Below are positions 1 through 10,799 of a stretch of DNA of 64,000 nt, in pieces. The notes below the pieces were generated by a model. That model saw only the letters and a program-made list of their open reading frames with translations, was not told where the DNA came from and did not search any database. The translations under genes were made by a program, and so were the position numbers. The stretch comes from Costus lasius (taxonomy: Eukaryota > Streptophyta > Magnoliopsida > Zingiberales > Costaceae): contig CM050448.1 of the NCBI GenBank assembly GCA_027563935.2, forward strand, positions 69,139,843-69,203,842, in the 5' to 3' direction. Numbering within the stretch: the first letter of the stretch is position 1; each line of letters begins with the position of its first letter.

Positions 1-2771
1 GATTATGATCCATATTTGATGTTTATCATTTTGAAATCTTAATTTAATATTGATTTTGTTTATGATCATGATGTTGATCTTGATTTTAATCATGATTTCA
101 AACTCTATCTTATGATATTCATCTTTATCTTCTTTTTAATCATAATCTTAAACTCGATTTTGATCTTGTTCGTAATCTTGCTCTTCAATCTTGATATTGT
201 TATTGATATTGATATTGGTATAATCATGATGAAAATTTTGAACTCGATTATGAATTTTAATTGTTATTAATCTTATTCTTATTCTTAATTATAACATTGA
301 TTTTATTCTTATAAGAATTATCTTCATCTTCATTTTGATCTCAGTTTTGTTCTCAGATTTCAGTTTTAATCTTATAATCTTTATCTTTATCTTGCTCCAA
401 ATATTCATCTTAAACTCGATTTTGATCTCTATGGAGATATTGAGTTTTAATCTTGATATTAATATTTAAATTTATCTTGGTCTTTTAATAATGAGGATGT
501 TGATCTTGATTATGATCCATATTTGATGTTTATCATTTTGAAATCTTAATTTAATATTGATTTTGTTCATGATGATGATGTTGATCTTGATTTTAATCAT
601 GATTTCAAACTCTATCTTATGATATTCATCTTTATCTTCTTTTTAATCATAATCTTAAACTCGATTTTGATCTTGTTCGTAATCTTGCTCTTCAATCTTA
701 ATATTGTTATTGATATTGATATTGATCTAATCATGATGAAAATTTTGAACTCGATTATGAATTTTAATTGTTATTAATCTTATTCTTATTCTTAATTATA
801 ACATTGATTTTATTCTTATAGGAATTATCTTCATCTTCATTTTGATCTCAGTTTTGATCTCAGATTTCAGTTTTAATCTTATAATCTTCATCTTTATCTT
901 GCTCCTAATATTCATCTTAAACTCGATTTTGATCTCTATGGAGATATTGAGTTTTAATCTTGATATTAATATTTATATTTATCTTGGTCTTTTTATAATG
1001 AGGATGTTGATCTTGATTATGATCCATATTTGATGTTTATCATTTTGAAATCTTAATTTAATATTGATTTTGTTCATGATCATGATGTTGATCTTGATTT
1101 TAATCTTGCTTTCAAACTTTATCTTATGATATTCATCTTTATCTTATTTTTAATCTTAATTTTAAACTCGATTTAGATCTTGTTTGTAATCTTGGTCTTC
1201 AATCTTAATATTGTTATAGATATTGATATTGATCTAATCATGATGAAAATTTTGAACTCGATTATGAGCTTTAATTGTTATTAATCTTATTCTCATTCTT
1301 AATTATAACATTGATTTTATTCTTATAAGAATTATCTTCATCTTCATTTTGATCTCAGTTTTGATCTCAGATTTCAGTTTTAATCTTATAATCTTCATCT
1401 TTATCTTGCTCCTAATATTCATCTTAAACTCGATTTTTATCTCTATTGAGATATTGAGTTTTAATCTTGATATTAATATTTATATTTATGTTGGTCTTTT
1501 TATAATGAGGATGTTGATTTTGATTATGATCCATATTTGATGTTTATCATTTTGAAATCTTAATTTAATATTGATTTTGTTCATGATCATGATGTTGATC
1601 TTGATTTTAATCATGATTTCAAACTTTATCTTACGATATTCATCTTTATCTTCTTTTTAATCTTAATCTTAAACTAGATTTTGATCTTGTTTGTAATCTT
1701 GGTCTTCAATCTTAATATTGTTATTGATATTGATATTGATCTATTCATGATGAAAATTTTGAACTTGATTATGAGCTTTAATTGTTATTAATCTTATTCT
1801 CATCCTTAATTATAACATTGATCTTATTCTTGATAATTATCTTCATCTTTATTTTGATCTCAGTTTTGATTTTAGATTTCAGTTTTAATCTTATAATTTT
1901 CATCTTTATCTTGCTCCTAATATTCATCTTAAACTCGATTTTGATCTCTGTGAAAATATTGAGTTTTAATCTTGATATTAATATTTATATTTATCTTGGT
2001 CTTCTAATGATGAAGATGTTGATCTTTATTATGATCCATATTTGATGTTTATCATTTTGAAATCTTAATTTAATATTGATTTTGTTCATGATCATGATGT
2101 TGATCTTGATTTTAATCATGATTTCAAACTCTATCTTATGATATTCATCTTTATCTTCTTTTTAATCATAATCTTAAACTCGATTTTGATCTTGTTCGTA
2201 ATCTTGCTCTTCAATCTTAATATTGTTATTGATATTGATATTGATCTAATCATGATGAAAATTTTGAACTCGATTATGAATTTTAATTGTTATTAATCTT
2301 ATTCTTATTCTTAATTATAACATTGATTTTATTCTTATAAGAATTATCTTCATCTTCATTTTGATCTCAGTTTTGATCTCAGATTTCAGTTTTAATCTTA
2401 TAATCTTCATCTTTATCTTGCTCCTAATATTCATCTTAAACTCGATTTTGATCTCTATGGAGATATTGAGTTTTAATCTTGATATTAATATTTATATTTA
2501 TCTTGGTCTTTTTATAATGAGGATGTTGATCTTGATTATGATCCATATTTGATGTTTATCATTTTGAAATCTTAATTTAATATTGATTTTGTTCATGATC
2601 ATGATGTTGATCTTGATTTTAATCTTGCTTTCAAACTTTATCTTATGATATTCATCTTTATCTTATTTTTAATCTTAATTTTAAACTCGATTTAGATCTT
2701 GTTTGTAATCTTGGTCTTCAATCTTAATATTGTTATTGATATTGATATTGATCTAATCATGATGAAAATTT
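1..2771. repeat. AT-rich satellite array, ~507-bp monomer
   Basis: The landmark GATTATGATCCAT recurs at 1, 508, 1015, 1522, 2027 (as TTATTATGATCCAT) and 2534, so the monomer is 505-507 bp and about 5.5 copies are present. Within a monomer many stretches read as consecutive degenerate hexamers such as AATCTT, AATATT, GATATT, GATCTT. Short hydrophobic reading frames recur once per monomer (842-1033, 1349-1540, 1854-2045, 2361-2552); they follow from this composition and are not genes. The array is cut at 2771 by element A, where the last five bases AATTT are its target-site duplication. Confidence 0.93.
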
Positions 2772-4462
2772 TGTTGGGTCCCCTTCGAGGGGGAGCGCAA
2801 GGGGGAAATCCCTAAAGGTGGCGCATGTGTGATTCTTTTGCAGCGGAAGATAGGGATTCAAGATCAAAATAGCATGTCGTATGATCAACTCTTATGAGAT
2901 GTATAAATCGGATGAGATTCATACCATTGCCATGAAGATTGGACTCGACTTGGAAGCAAGAGAACGATAGGGTTCTCCTCCAAAGTGTGCCACACACAAG
3001 AGGATGTTGGCCTACTCCTTGTCGTCCTTGTGCTAGCAAGGCTTCAAGGTTCTTGTCGTATGAAGGAGAAGAAAAAAACCAACTTTTGGCAAGGGCGATG
3101 AAGCTTCTCTTGTTCGTTTTTGTCTCCGATGGATCGATCACCAAGCAAAAAGCCACAACATGCGTTTAAGCGTTTTCTTCAAGAGGCGTTACATGATTTC
3201 CCAAGATGGAAAGTCATGAAGCTTTCGCCCACTCAAAGCAAACCGCCCTTTAACGCTTCCATCTTGAACCAATCCGTTCACACATGTGTGAACCGGTTCA
3301 ATGGAATTCGGTCCAATGCTTTTGGTTCAAAGACCAAACCAAAACAACCCAAGCCATGGTCTAGATCTCTCTCTGAACCAAACGGTTCAAGATCTAACCG
3401 TTGATCTCTTGATGCTTCTGATCTCACTGATCTAGCATCACTACTCTCGATCGAAGCTTACCGATCTCAAGCCCTAATCAATCAAACATGATCAGACCAG
3501 ATCTCACTTACAATCAGAGTCCAAACTCCTTTAAACTGAATCAAAACAATTCAGTCCACACGATCTGACTTAAGCAAGCCATATCATCAAATTGTGCGAC
3601 CCTAAGGGTTTCCTTTAAATGTCGGTAACGACAACTTACGTTATCACGATCAGTGAGGGGTATCTAGCAACACATCACTGTCTCCCGATATAAAGGAAAG
3701 AGTCTTCCAAGACTACTCCCAAATCACAGCACAAGTGTGAATCTTCTTCACAAGACATACATGTTTCCTTTGCCACTGGATGTTCTTATTGGACAAGCAT
3801 GTCAAGCCTGTAACTCCAATACGATGAGCATGATTAGATTAGATGATCACTGTCATCTGGGTATGGCCATACACTTTCTCAATCATCTCATATAGGGGGG
3901 CCCTAGAACATCACACTCCTTAAGCAAGGAGACGGCAATCCTGTATCTATCACTAGTGTCCTAACCTGACTCTTGATCATCATCCAAGATAGTCTATAAT
4001 CATTATATTTCAAATGATATTGAACTACCTCAAAACAATGACATTCATCATTTAGAAACACAAGTGATCTCAAGTCAAAGGACATGTGCCACTTGTAGCA
4101 TACAAGGATTATTCACATTGTGACAAGCAACCGAATATCCTAGTAGGGTCTGTCCAGTACATCCAATGTACCCATGAGTCTACATCTTATTCCATGCTCG
4201 AAGCATCCTATAAGATTAGAACTCATATTAGTCTCAATCATATCAGGGCTGTCTCAAGTTCACCAAGATATCTCGACTAAGGTCATTACTGCATGTCAGC
4301 CTAGCTGAACAGCTTTGAGACATTAATCAGAAGTACACTTATTACAGCAGACAAGGTAACAATCTGAATAACAACCATGCCTTTATAAACTTAAGAGTTT
4401 ATTACATGATACTGTTACAATCCCAAGGCCTCAAACATTAGCCTTAAGGGCATACTACAACA
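2772..4462 (-). repeat. 3' LTR of Copia A
   Basis: 1691 bp, uninterrupted. In sense it begins TGTTGTAGTATGCCC, where relatives have TGTTGGGGTATGCCC, and ends at plus 2772. Seen in it: a TATA-like TTTATATC (plus 3687-3694), the U5 palindrome CCTTG-TGCTAG-CAAGG (3026-3041) and a terminal CCCC-TTCGA-GGGG hairpin (2780-2792). The short reading frames at 2812-3404 and 3903-4280 recur in every LTR of the family and are not genes. Confidence 0.93.
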
Positions 4463-4479
4463 ATCTCACACTTGCACTT
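4463..4479 (-). other. Polypurine tract of Copia A (degenerate)
   Basis: In sense this reads AAGTGCAAGTGTGAGAT directly before the 3' LTR. C, D, F and G have GTGGGAGAT at the same place, so a T interrupts the purine run in A. This is the expected primer for plus-strand DNA synthesis. Confidence 0.75.
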
Positions 4480-4482
4480 AAT

Positions 4483-7400
4483 CTAATGGTTGAGAAACCT
4501 CAAACCCATATTATTACAGTGCTTCTCATGCTTCTGCTGCGCCAGAGGCTTGGTAAGCGGGTCTGCCAGATTGTCATCTGTATGAACCTTGCAGATTTTG
4601 ATCTCGCCTCGATCAATGATCTCCCGGATCAAGTGAAACCGTCTCTGTATGTGCTTGGACTTCTGGTGCGACCGTGGTTCCTTTGCTTGTGCGATGGCTC
4701 CAGTGTTATCACAGAAGATAACCAAAGGATCTGCACTCGAAGGAACAACACCAAGTTCTTTCACGAACTTACGAATCCACACTGCCTCCTTGGATGCTTC
4801 CGAGGCTGCAACATACTCGGCTTCTGTTGTGGAATCAGCAACAGTTGACTGTTTGAAACTTTTCCACACCACTGCTCCACCATTCAAGCTAAAAACATAG
4901 CCTGATTGCGATCGGAAATCATCCTGGTCCGACTGGAACGAAGCGTTAGTATATCCTTCAATACTGAGTTCTTCCTGACCACCATATATCAAGAACATAT
5001 CTTTGGTCCTCCGCAGATATTTTAAAATGTTCTTGACCGCAATCCAGTGCGCCATGCCTGGATTACTTTGGAACCGACTGGTCACGCTTAACCCGTAAGC
5101 GACGTCTGGGCGAGTACACAACATCGCATACATAATGGACCCAATAGCCGAAGCATAAGGCGTATTGTCCATTTCATCTTTCTCAGTCTGTGTTTGTGGA
5201 CACTGACTCTTCGAAAGATTCAGACCATGTCTGACTGGCAGATATCCCCTTTTAGAATTCTCTAAATGGAATCTCTCCAGGACTTTATCGATGTACGTAC
5301 TCTGGCACAGCCCGAGAAGCCTCTTAGATCTATCCCTGTAGATCTTCACACCTAACACATAGGCTGCTTCTCCTAGATCTTTCATCTGGAAACATTTTCC
5401 TAACCATGCTTTAACAGCATGCAGTTCAGGAATATCATTTCCAATGATCAAGATGTCATCGACGTAGAGGACCAGGAAAGTAATCACACTCCCACTAAAC
5501 CTCTTATATACACACGGGTCATCTTCGTTTTTTATGAAACCAAACTCAGAGATTGATTCATCAAAACGAATATTCCAGCTTCTAGATGCTTGTTTCAGTC
5601 CATAAATGGACTTCTTTAACTTGCATATTTTATGACGATCTAATGGATTAGTGAAACCCTCAGGCTGTGTCATATACACATCCTCGTCCAGATTTCCATT
5701 AAGGAAAGCTGTTTTCACATCCATCTGCCAGATCTCATAATCATAATATGCAGCTATCGCGAAAAGAATCCGAATAGACTTAAACATGGCTACAGGTGAG
5801 AAAGTTTCATCATAATCTATCCCGTAGATTTGTTTGAAACCTTTCGCAACTAGCCTGCCTTTATAGGTAACCACGTTACCATCCATGTCAATCTTCTTCT
5901 TGAAGATCCATTTACAGCCTATAGGGATTACTCCCGGAGGCGGATCAACCAAATCCCAGACTTGGTTATCTGACATGGAGTCCATCTCGGCTCGCATAGC
6001 ATCAAGCCATCTAGCTGACTCCGGTCCACTAACCGCTTCCGCATAAGTGAGGGGTTCATCATTATCAATGATGTAGACTCCGTCATAGCGCTCAGGCTGA
6101 CGACGGATCCTTCCCGATCTTCGCGGTTCCCGTGATATCTGAGCCTCAGGTTGTTCAATAACCTGATCTACCGGCTCAGGCACATCCAACTGTGCTTGAC
6201 TACTTTGTCCTTCCTCTGGATTCTCATCCAGCCTTATTTCTCTCCCACTGGCCTCTTGCAGAAGAAACTCCTTCTCAAGAAATATGGCCGTCCGAGCAAC
6301 AAATACTTTGTTCTCTTTGGGATCGTAGAAATAATAACCCTTAGTTTCCTTAGGGTAACCGACAAATATACATTTCTCAGATCTGCTCTCCAGTTTCCCA
6401 GAGGCGAGCTTTTTGACATAAGCCTCGCAACCCCAGATCCTGATAAATGTCAAGCTTGGCTGTTTCCCATACCATAACTCATATGGCGTCTTAGAAACTG
6501 CCTTGGATGGCACTCGGTTTAATACCTTTGCAGCTGTTTCCAGTGCAAAACCCCAAAAGGAGTAAGGTAGAGTAGCCTGACTCATCATAGAACGAACCAT
6601 ATCAAGTAACGTTCTATTTCTCCTCTCGGACACATCATTCCATTGCGGTGTTCCTGGCGGAGTGAGCTGTGAGATAATCCCACACTCCTTCAGATAGTCA
6701 GTAAATGCATGACTTAGGTATTCACCACCTCGATCAGAACGAAGTGCCTTGATATTTCGGCCTAACTGATTTTGTACTTCATTTTTGAACTCCTTGAACT
6801 TGTCAAAAGATTCACTTTTATGTCTCATTAAATAGACATACCCATACCTACTGAAATCATCAGTAAAGGTAATGAAGTACTGATAGCCACCTCTGGCATC
6901 TTTACTAAATGGCCCACACACATCACTGTGTATAAGGTCAAGTAAACCTGAAGCCCTTTGACCTTTATTAGGAAAAGGTGACTTCGTCATTTTACCCATT
7001 AAACAAGCTTTGCATGTATCAATCTCCTCATAGGAGAATGATCCCAGCAGTCCATGATCATGCAACCGCTTAATGCGCTTCTCGTTTATATGGCCTAAAC
7101 GACTATGCCATAGCAAGGTGCTGTCATCAGCATACTTGGCTTTCTTATTATCAATGTTTTGTATAGAACATTCCATGTCCAACATGAATAACCCATTGTT
7201 AATGGAACCAGTAGCATACACAATATTATCTAGAGAAAGTACACACTTTGAAATCTTGCATTCAAAGGAAAAACCCTTCCTGACAAGAGCAGGAATGGAG
7301 ATAATATTCTTGGTAATACTGGGTACAAAATAACAATTGTTTAATTCTAATACAATGCCAGATGGTAAAGAAATGAAATAGTCTCCTACAGCAACAGCAG

Positions 7401-8367
7401 CAACCCGTGCCCCGTTTCCAACGCGTAGGTCTACCTCATGCTGTCCCACCTGCCTTCTTCTCTTGAGTTCCTGTACATTTGAACAAATGTGAACTCCACA
7501 TGCAGTGTCCAACACCCATGATATAGAAGAAGATGAAACCATGACTTCCGTCACGTAAATACCTGAGACAGAAGCGATGCTTCCCCTCTTATCTCCTTGG
7601 AGCGCTTTACAGTCCTTTTTCCAGTGACCCAGCTGGCCACAGTGGAAACACCTGTTATCCTTGGACCGCTTCACCTTCTGTTTCAGAGCCTTACTGTAGT
7701 TCTTGACAGGGGCCTTGCCCTTCTTCCCCTTCTTCTTGTTCCTTGAAGGAACCAGAAAGACAGAGGTTGAAGGCTTTCCCTTCAGAGTTTCCTCAGTTGT
7801 CAAGAGCATATTCAGCAGCTCTGCCGGGGTACAATCGATCTTGTTCATATTAAAGTTAATGATGAACGCATCGAAAGAAGGCGGAAGAGACTGTAGAATG
7901 ATGTCTACAGCAAGCTCCTGGTTAATGGTATGCCCCAGTTTCTCCAGAGCCTCCTTGTGCCCAATCATCTTGAGCACGTGAGCTCCCACTGGGCTCCCTT
8001 CAGCCAGTTTGCTCTGAAAGAAGAGCTTCGTCAGATTATAGCGTTCTGTCCTCGCCTGTGCAGCATACAGCATCTTGAGGTTCGCTATGATCTCTATAGC
8101 TGACATATCCTCATGCTGACGCTGCAGCGGTGGCGTCATAGACGCTAGCATCAGGCAAGCGACATCAATGCTATCATTGACGTGCTTTTCATAGGCTTCA
8201 CGAACCGCCCTTGCGGCGTTCGCAGCGGGTTGAGGCGGCACAGCCGTCTCGAGGACATACAGTTTCCTCTCTGCCTTAAGAACGATCTTAAGGTGTCCGA
8301 ACCAGTCAGAGAAGTTCGGCCCAGCAAACTTCTCCCTTTCCAGTAGGGATCGCACATTGAAGCTCAT
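4483..8367 (-). CDS. Copia Gag-Pol polyprotein of A (1294 aa, RNase H change)
   Basis: One open frame with all Ty1/Copia domains in order. Gag lies at residues ~1-235, followed by a CCHC zinc knuckle at C240, C243, H248, C253 (CFHCGQLGHWKKDC). The protease motif is LDTACGVH with D287. The integrase has an HHCC finger (H421, H426, C452, C455) and a D482-D545-E581 triad with D,35,E spacing. RT has QMDVKTAFLNG (D883) and YVDD (968-971). RNase H has TEAEY and FCDN. PR before IN before RT is the Copia order. Residue 1141 is Asn (YTNASF), where D, C, F and G have YTDASF; this is the first catalytic Asp of RNase H, so RNase H is probably inactive. Residue 578 is Asp instead of Gly just before integrase E581. 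The ATG at 8367 matches the start in D, G and C. Lineage within Copia (Tork-like?) is unsure. Confidence 0.93.
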   Translation of the reverse strand: MSFNVRSLLEREKFAGPNFSDWFGHLKIVLKAERKLYVLETAVPPQPAANAARAVREAYEKHVNDSIDVACLMLASMTPPLQRQHEDMSAIEIIANLKMLYAAQARTERYNLTKLFFQSKLAEGSPVGAHVLKMIGHKEALEKLGHTINQELAVDIILQSLPPSFDAFIINFNMNKIDCTPAELLNMLLTTEETLKGKPSTSVFLVPSRNKKKGKKGKAPVKNYSKALKQKVKRSKDNRCFHCGQLGHWKKDCKALQGDKRGSIASVSGIYVTEVMVSSSSISWVLDTACGVHICSNVQELKRRRQVGQHEVDLRVGNGARVAAVAVGDYFISLPSGIVLELNNCYFVPSITKNIISIPALVRKGFSFECKISKCVLSLDNIVYATGSINNGLFMLDMECSIQNIDNKKAKYADDSTLLWHSRLGHINEKRIKRLHDHGLLGSFSYEEIDTCKACLMGKMTKSPFPNKGQRASGLLDLIHSDVCGPFSKDARGGYQYFITFTDDFSRYGYVYLMRHKSESFDKFKEFKNEVQNQLGRNIKALRSDRGGEYLSHAFTDYLKECGIISQLTPPGTPQWNDVSERRNRTLLDMVRSMMSQATLPYSFWGFALETAAKVLNRVPSKAVSKTPYELWYGKQPSLTFIRIWGCEAYVKKLASGKLESRSEKCIFVGYPKETKGYYFYDPKENKVFVARTAIFLEKEFLLQEASGREIRLDENPEEGQSSQAQLDVPEPVDQVIEQPEAQISREPRRSGRIRRQPERYDGVYIIDNDEPLTYAEAVSGPESARWLDAMRAEMDSMSDNQVWDLVDPPPGVIPIGCKWIFKKKIDMDGNVVTYKGRLVAKGFKQIYGIDYDETFSPVAMFKSIRILFAIAAYYDYEIWQMDVKTAFLNGNLDEDVYMTQPEGFTNPLDRHKICKLKKSIYGLKQASRSWNIRFDESISEFGFIKNEDDPCVYKRFSGSVITFLVLYVDDILIIGNDIPELHAVKAWLGKCFQMKDLGEAAYVLGVKIYRDRSKRLLGLCQSTYIDKVLERFHLENSKRGYLPVRHGLNLSKSQCPQTQTEKDEMDNTPYASAIGSIMYAMLCTRPDVAYGLSVTSRFQSNPGMAHWIAVKNILKYLRRTKDMFLIYGGQEELSIEGYTNASFQSDQDDFRSQSGYVFSLNGGAVVWKSFKQSTVADSTTEAEYVAASEASKEAVWIRKFVKELGVVPSSADPLVIFCDNTGAIAQAKEPRSHQKSKHIQRRFHLIREIIDRGEIKICKVHTDDNLADPLTKPLAQQKHEKHCNNMGLRFLNH
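4945..4947 (-). other. RNase H catalytic Asp to Asn in A
   Basis: Codon 1141 is AAC; the other readable family copies have GAC. On the plus strand the base is T where relatives have C in a CAG (CHG) context, as expected for deamination of methylated cytosine. Confidence 0.8.
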
Positions 8368-8668
8368 GGTGTTCGTTGCTGCAGGAATCTACAACAATGC
8401 AAGAACAGCAAGGTCAGTATCAATGTTAAGAATCAATCAGGACTTAAGAATGATTCCTTTTTCTCACTATTTTAGCTGACTGTAAAATCCATAAAACAGT
8501 CCGAAAGAGTAATACTCTTTTAGTGAGATGGGATCCAGATTTCATACTTGGTCTCCGCGTCCCGCTCAGGCGAGATAAGATGCACAGAGATGACAAGCAC
8601 TAATTTCTGGTAGGCTGTCCCAGCCAATCGCCAACCCGTGCGATTCCCCTTCATCTGGGCAATCCAGC

Positions 8669-8907
8669 AGACTGTGCCAACTGAGTTGGTACAACACAGT
8701 CTCTGATCCCACAGATGGCTGCCTCCATGTGCTACCATATGCGCCACATATGTAGCCTACATGGTCAAGCTGACCCGACCTACTCCCTGGACCACCACGT
8801 GCTATGCTGAGCAACGAGAAGCGATAAATCCCTTCTCTGTAACACGCAGGTGTAATCCCGCACCGTCTGAAGATAGATGGACGTGCCCACTGAGTGGGTA
8901 CAACACG
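8669..8907 (-). ncRNA. Twin bulged hairpins in leader of A
   Basis: Hairpin 1 (8669-8702) in sense has outer arms AGACTGTG and CACAGTCT, a TTGTA bulge and inner arms CCAACT and AGTTGG. Hairpin 2 (8882-8907) has outer arms CGTG and CACG, the same TTGTA bulge and inner arms CCCACT and AGTGGG. The inner stems differ by a compensatory pair. Function is not known. Confidence 0.6.
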
Positions 8908-9970
8908 GCTCCAACGATAGTCAGAACGGTGAGGTTTCGCGTCAGAAGGCTTACGAGCTTGATATTTTAGCGTTGGATTTTACCGGTCTTTTATCTTCTT
9001 GACTATCATGCAAGTCCTATGGTGATAGCAGAAGATAAACTCATGCATTTCTAATTATAAAAGCAATAAATAGAAAGCATGCTGATCTTATGTGGTAAAA
9101 GCCCATGAACCCTAAGTAAGACCTTAATTTTACTTAAGTCTTCACTTGAGCTCCTTTTGCATCTCATCTGGTCCTACCCAGGGCCCTAGCTCCAAGAGCA
9201 CCTTAGGTGCGCCACCAGCTGAATGCCCCTCTTGGATGTGTGCCTTTGTGCTCTTGTCTAATCAAAATACATTTTGATCTACCTAGACAAGTTTGACTCG
9301 CAGGTCAAATATACAATAAATTAATTACAAATGTGATTCGCAGATCACAAAATAATAATTTACCAGGCTCGCAGGCCCCAGCACAGCACACAATAAAAGG
9401 GCAACCCACATAAGATGAAATAAACAAGCATCATGGCATCATTCAATCAACATGTGATCCATTACAAAGAAAATAAAATTTTTGAAAACCCCATGGTATC
9501 AATTTTAATTTCCTTATGTGCCCCTACAACCTTACAATGGTCCATTGATAGGGATCCACTCATCCATCTAGTCAGATCCACTGCCCTTGCATGCACCAAG
9601 TCCTAACTGACTTGAGTTGACCTAATGGTCAACCATGCATGCGCAAAGGGCTGAACCACCCTCATGAGTTTCGGCAAGCGGGTGTGACCCCGGGCCTAAC
9701 TCATGTGTGTTCAGTAGTCGTCTCAACCAGACCTCGCTACACGCCCTGGATGCAGTCGACCTATAGCCACCTCGTGCTTGTGCACAGGTGCTATCTGGTC
9801 AACCCATCTAGGCTGTCAGATGGTCTGATCAGACTATTGGATCTAACCTAGAGGTGACTTCAACCCCATCAACCCATCTAAGGGTTTATAGTAGGGCCTT
9901 AGATCTAGATAAGCGCGCAAGTTCCTTTTGTTTTGTAAGAAAAACTACACAAGCGCCAACACATGCGCAA

Positions 9971-10128
9971 CAAGAAAACTTGCATGGAAACTTAAGCATG
10001 CGCCAAGGAGACATACATCAAGTTTCGGATATGCAAACTTAACATGTAACAAGAAAACTTGCATGGAAACTTAAGCATGCCCCAAGGAGACATACATCAA
10101 GTTTCGGATATGCAAACTTAACATGTAA
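9971..10128. repeat. 79-bp tandem duplication in leader of A
   Basis: Two consecutive copies start at 9971 and 10050 with the landmark CAAGAAAACTTGCATGG. They differ at GCGCC versus GCCCC. It lies within 90 bp of the PBS and is not seen in the leader of D. Confidence 0.9.
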
Positions 10129-10212
10129 CTCTCGCATGTCGGTTAGATCTAAGCATATCATTGCAAACAAGGATCACAAAAGCTTAAGCAATCATAACAA
10201 CATGCATATTAC

Positions 10213-10224
10213 GCTCTGATACCA
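10213..10224 (-). other. tRNA-iMet primer-binding site of A
   Basis: Sense TGGTATCAGAGC, complementary to the 3' end of plant initiator tRNA-Met, two bases inside the 5' LTR. It primes minus-strand synthesis. Confidence 0.9.
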
Positions 10225-10226
10225 AT

Positions 10227-10799
10227 TGTTGGGTCCCCTTCGAGGGGGAGCGCAAGGGGGAAATCCCTAAAGGTGGCGCATGTGTGATTCTTTTGCAGCG
10301 GAAGATAGGGATTCAAGATCAAAATAGCATGTCGTATGATCAACTCTTATGAGATGTATAAATCAGATGAGATTCATACCATTGCCATGAAGATTGGACT
10401 CGACTTGGAAGCAAGAGAACGATAGGGTTCTCCTCCAAAGTGTGCCACACACAAGAGGATGTTGGCCTACTCCTTGTCGTCCTTGTGCTAGCAAGGCTTC
10501 AAGGTTCTTGTCGTATGAAGGAGAAGAAAAAAACCAACTTTCGGCAAGGGCGATGAAGCTTCTCTTGTTCGTTTTTGTCTCCGATGGATCGATCACCAAG
10601 CAAAAAGCCACAACATGCGTTTAAGCGTTTTCTTCAAGAGGCGTTACATGATTTCTCAAGATGGAAAGTCATGAAGCTTTCGCCCACTCAAAGCAAACCG
10701 CCCTTTAACGCTTCCATCTTGAACCAATCCGTTCACACATGTGTGAACCGGTTCAATGGAATTCGGTCCAATGCTTTTGGTTCAAAGACCAAACCAAAA
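10227..10799 (-). repeat. 5' LTR of Copia A, U5-side part
   Basis: 573 bp matching 2772-3344 of the other LTR. It stops at the CAAAA duplication (10795-10799) made by element B and resumes at 16727. It carries the U5 palindrome and the terminal hairpin (10235-10247). Confidence 0.93.

Larger units (their letters stand above)
8368..10226 (-). other. 5' leader of Copia A
   Basis: 1.86-kb untranslated leader between the PBS and gag ATG with no long conserved frame. In sense order from the PBS it holds a 79-bp tandem duplication, unique AT-rich sequence, twin hairpins (8669-8907), an AAAGAGT/ACTCTTT hairpin near 8503-8520 and a 3' splice-site-like tract at 8390-8420. The 69-82-residue frames at 8520-8970 recur in all family leaders but overlap the RNA hairpins on both strands, so I do not call them genes. 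Confidence 0.8.

Noticed and set aside
842..2552. Repeated 63-87-residue hydrophobic frames that look like membrane proteins
   Set aside because: They recur once per satellite monomer and come from the T-rich hexamer composition. No start context or separate conservation.
8520..8970. Conserved 69-82-residue leader frames on both strands
   Set aside because: Conservation is explained by the RNA hairpins and shared ancestry. Frames overlap on opposite strands and carry no known motif.
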